A stretch of DNA of 15,462 nucleotides from contig JBDTMC010000151.1 of the NCBI GenBank assembly GCA_039934475.1, positions 1-15,462 of the forward strand, written 5' to 3'. The translations under genes were made by a program, and so were the position numbers. Each line of letters starts with the position of its first letter. Position 1 is the stretch's first letter. This DNA is from JBDTMC01 sp039934475. GTDB lineage: Bacteria; Acidobacteriota; Terriglobia; Bryobacterales; Bryobacteraceae. Under the pieces are notes generated by a model. The model was not told the origin of the DNA. It worked only from the letters and a program-made list of their open reading frames with translations, and ran no database searches. Shown piece after piece: positions 13,603 through 15,462 of this stretch.

Positions 13603-15462
13603 CTACGCCATCGCCTCCACCGCAACGCGCTCAGTGACGAACGCTTCGATGATATCGCCTGACTTTAGGTCGTTGAAGTTGGACAAGGCAATACCGCACT
13701 CAAAGCCCTGCTTCACTTCGCTGGCATCGTTCTTGAAGCGCTTCAGCGTATCCACGCGGCCGGTATGGACAGCGGCTCCCTCACGCAGCACACGAACTTG
13801 ACTGTCGCGCGTAATGCTGCCATCCAGAACCATGCATCCGGCGACCACGCCGACCTTGCTGATGCGGAATACTTCCCGCACCTCGGCCTTGCCCTTGTAC
13901 ACATCCCTGTAAACCGGCGCCAGCAGCCCGGTCATTGCCTTCTTGATCTCGTCGGTGAGCTCGTAGATGATCGAGTGGAAGCGAATATCCACCTTCTCCT
14001 GCTCAGCGGTGGCCATCGCCGTCCGTTCGCCGCGCACGTTGAAGCCGACGATAATTGCGCTCGAAGTGGACGCCAGAAGCACGTCCCCTTCGGTGATCGC
14101 GCCCACGGCGGCGCGCAAAATGTTCACCTTCACCTTGTCGGTACTCAACCTCTGCAGCGTATCGGAGAGCACCTCCGCGGTGCCGCCCACGTCAGCCTTG
14201 ATGATGATGTTGAGTTCTTCTTCTTTCGACCCGTTGAGCTGTTCCAGCGTCATCCGCGCCGTCTTCACCATCGACTGCTCACGCGCCTTGGCTTCGCGGT
14301 AAATCACGATCTGCTTCGCCTTGGCCGTATCAGTCACAACCTGGAAGCTGTCACCCACATCGGGCATCGCGTCCAGACCCAGCACCTCGACAGGCATCGA
14401 CGGCTCGGCTTCCCTAATCGGCGCGCCGCGGTCGTCGAACATCGCGCGGACCTTGCCAAACACAGAACCGCAGATAAAGTGGTCGCCCACGCGGAGTGTG
14501 CCGTTGCGAACCAGTACAGTCGGCACCGGGCCGCGGCCGCGATCCAATTGCGCTTCCAGAACCGTTCCCATCGCAGGGCGGCCCGGGTTCGCTTTCAGAT
14601 CCCCAATGTCGGCCACCAGCAGGACCATTTCCAGCAGATCGTCGAGGCCGGTCTTGGCCTTCGCCGAGACGTTGACCATGACGACGTCGCCACCCCACTG
14701 ATCCCACAGCAAGCCACGGTCGGAGAGTTGCTGTTTCACCCGGTCCGGCTGGGCGTCCGGCTTGTCCACCTTGTTGATGGCAACAATGACGGGTACCTTC
14801 GCCGCCTTGGCGTGATCGATGGCTTCCAGTGTCTGGGGCATCACACCGTCGTCGGCGGCCACCACCAGAATCACAATGTCGGTAACGCTGGCGCCGCGGG
14901 CACGCATACGAGTGAACGCTTCATGCCCAGGCGTGTCGATAAACACGATCTTGCGGCCGTTCTTCTCTACGTGATACGCGCCGATGTGCTGCGTGATGCC
15001 GCCGGCTTCGCGGTCGGCGACGTGAGCGCTGCGGATCGAATCCAGCAGCGAAGTCTTACCGTGATCGACGTGGCCCATGATGGTAACCACGGGAGCGCGG
15101 CGTACCAGATCGGCGGTGTCTTCTGCCAGCTCGATCTCTTGCGTCGCTTCCTGTTCGTAGCTCACCTTGTTGGTGGAAGCGCCGAACTCGCGGCTGATCT
15201 CTTCGGCTAGCTTTACGTCGAGCGTTTGATTGATGGTGGCGAAAATCTTCCGCTCCACCAGTTTCTTGATGACAAAATTGGCCTTTACGCCGAGCTTTTC
15301 GGAAAGCTCCTTCACCGTGATGCCTTCGGCCACCGTGATCTCGCGGTTGATGGCCGGAAGTGGAGCCTCGGAACGGCGAGGACCCGGGCGAAGCTTACCC
15401 TCGCGCTCGGAATCGCGATCCATCACACGCGGCGCGGGCCTACCTTGATGCCGCCGCGTATC
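13603..15462 (-). CDS. infB: Translation initiation factor IF-2 (N-terminus outside window)
   Basis: IF-2 is the GTPase that places fMet-tRNA in the 30S P site and promotes subunit joining. The visible 619 residues contain an IF2-N domain (ITVAEGITVKELSEKLGV, near 30-47 counted from a GTG at 15426), then the G domain: GHVDHGKT (118-125), GGIT (142-145), DTPGH (164-168), NKVD (218-221) and SAK (254-256). The domain II, III and C1/C2 regions follow, ending normally. The frame stays open from 15426 to the right edge and reads Arg/Pro/Gly/Gln-rich residues typical of IF-2 N-terminal extensions. The GTG at 15426 is therefore probably internal and the gene continues past 15462. It heads the leftward block infB-ylxP-rbfA-apbE-hemE-hemY; nusA would be expected upstream, but it is not visible. 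Confidence 0.96.
   Translation of the reverse strand, partial: DTRRHQGRPAPRVMDRDSEREGKLRPGPRRSEAPLPAINREITVAEGITVKELSEKLGVKANFVIKKLVERKIFATINQTLDVKLAEEISREFGASTNKVSYEQEATQEIELAEDTADLVRRAPVVTIMGHVDHGKTSLLDSIRSAHVADREAGGITQHIGAYHVEKNGRKIVFIDTPGHEAFTRMRARGASVTDIVILVVAADDGVMPQTLEAIDHAKAAKVPVIVAINKVDKPDAQPDRVKQQLSDRGLLWDQWGGDVVMVNVSAKAKTGLDDLLEMVLLVADIGDLKANPGRPAMGTVLEAQLDRGRGPVPTVLVRNGTLRVGDHFICGSVFGKVRAMFDDRGAPIREAEPSMPVEVLGLDAMPDVGDSFQVVTDTAKAKQIVIYREAKAREQSMVKTARMTLEQLNGSKEEELNIIIKADVGGTAEVLSDTLQRLSTDKVKVNILRAAVGAITEGDVLLASTSSAIIVGFNVRGERTAMATAEQEKVDIRFHSIIYELTDEIKKAMTGLLAPVYRDVYKGKAEVREVFRISKVGVVAGCMVLDGSITRDSQVRVLREGAAVHTGRVDTLKRFKNDASEVKQGFECGIALSNFNDLKSGDIIEAFVTERVAVEAMA

Noticed and set aside
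13765..15210. 481-codon + strand open frame opposite infB
   Set aside because: infB is unmistakable on the other strand. The + frame product is His/Arg/Val-rich with no family motif, as expected for an antisense shadow in G+C-rich DNA.
1..15462. Mobile elements, CRISPR arrays, tRNA or rRNA genes
   Set aside because: I saw no transposase or integrase motif, regularly spaced repeats, cloverleaf-like sequence or rRNA signature on either strand.

Overview
The window is dense, G+C-rich bacterial DNA with two chromosomal blocks transcribed toward each other. The gene content suggests a soil-type Gram-negative bacterium, and Acidobacteriota (Bryobacter/Solibacter-like) is my best guess. The reasons are an OmpA-type outer-membrane protein, a Tat-exported Cys-type sulfatase, a long exported Asp-box repeat protein, and an infB-ylxP-rbfA locus followed by heme genes. 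This placement is inferred from gene content and style; no marker was aligned.

Left part (1-1745, + strand): a compact three-gene cassette. It holds the C-terminal part of a zinc-type alcohol dehydrogenase (cut by the window edge), an SDR-family protein that lacks the usual catalytic tyrosine, and a RidA-family protein. Spacers are only 17-20 bp, so one transcript is likely. The cassette ends tail-to-tail with the next gene.

Middle left (1777-5046): a divergent pair. A secreted protein of unknown function with propeller-like repeats is on the minus strand, and a Tat-exported sulfatase is on the plus strand. Their shared 165-bp intergenic region carries a 9-bp perfect inverted repeat and a perfect 26-bp tandem duplication. 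A 504-bp A+T-rich gap (5047-5550) without a convincing gene follows.

Middle (5617-9374, + strand): two envelope genes coupled by an ATGA overlap. The first is an exported protein with about eleven Asp-box (BNR) repeats. The second is an OmpA-like protein built as beta-barrel, proline-rich linker, two Ig-like domains and a divergent OmpA C-terminal domain. A strong hairpin (9384-9426) lies after them.

Right part (9507-15462, - strand): infB (running off the right edge), ylxP/DUF503, rbfA, apbE, hemE and hemY, all on one strand with short gaps or overlaps. The order joins translation initiation and 30S maturation genes to a flavinylation enzyme and two heme-biosynthesis steps. I see no mobile element, CRISPR array, rRNA or tRNA. 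Most of the window is ordinary. The points most worth checking are the altered active sites of the SDR and ApbE proteins, the Asp-box/OmpA pair, and the repeats between the propeller and sulfatase genes.
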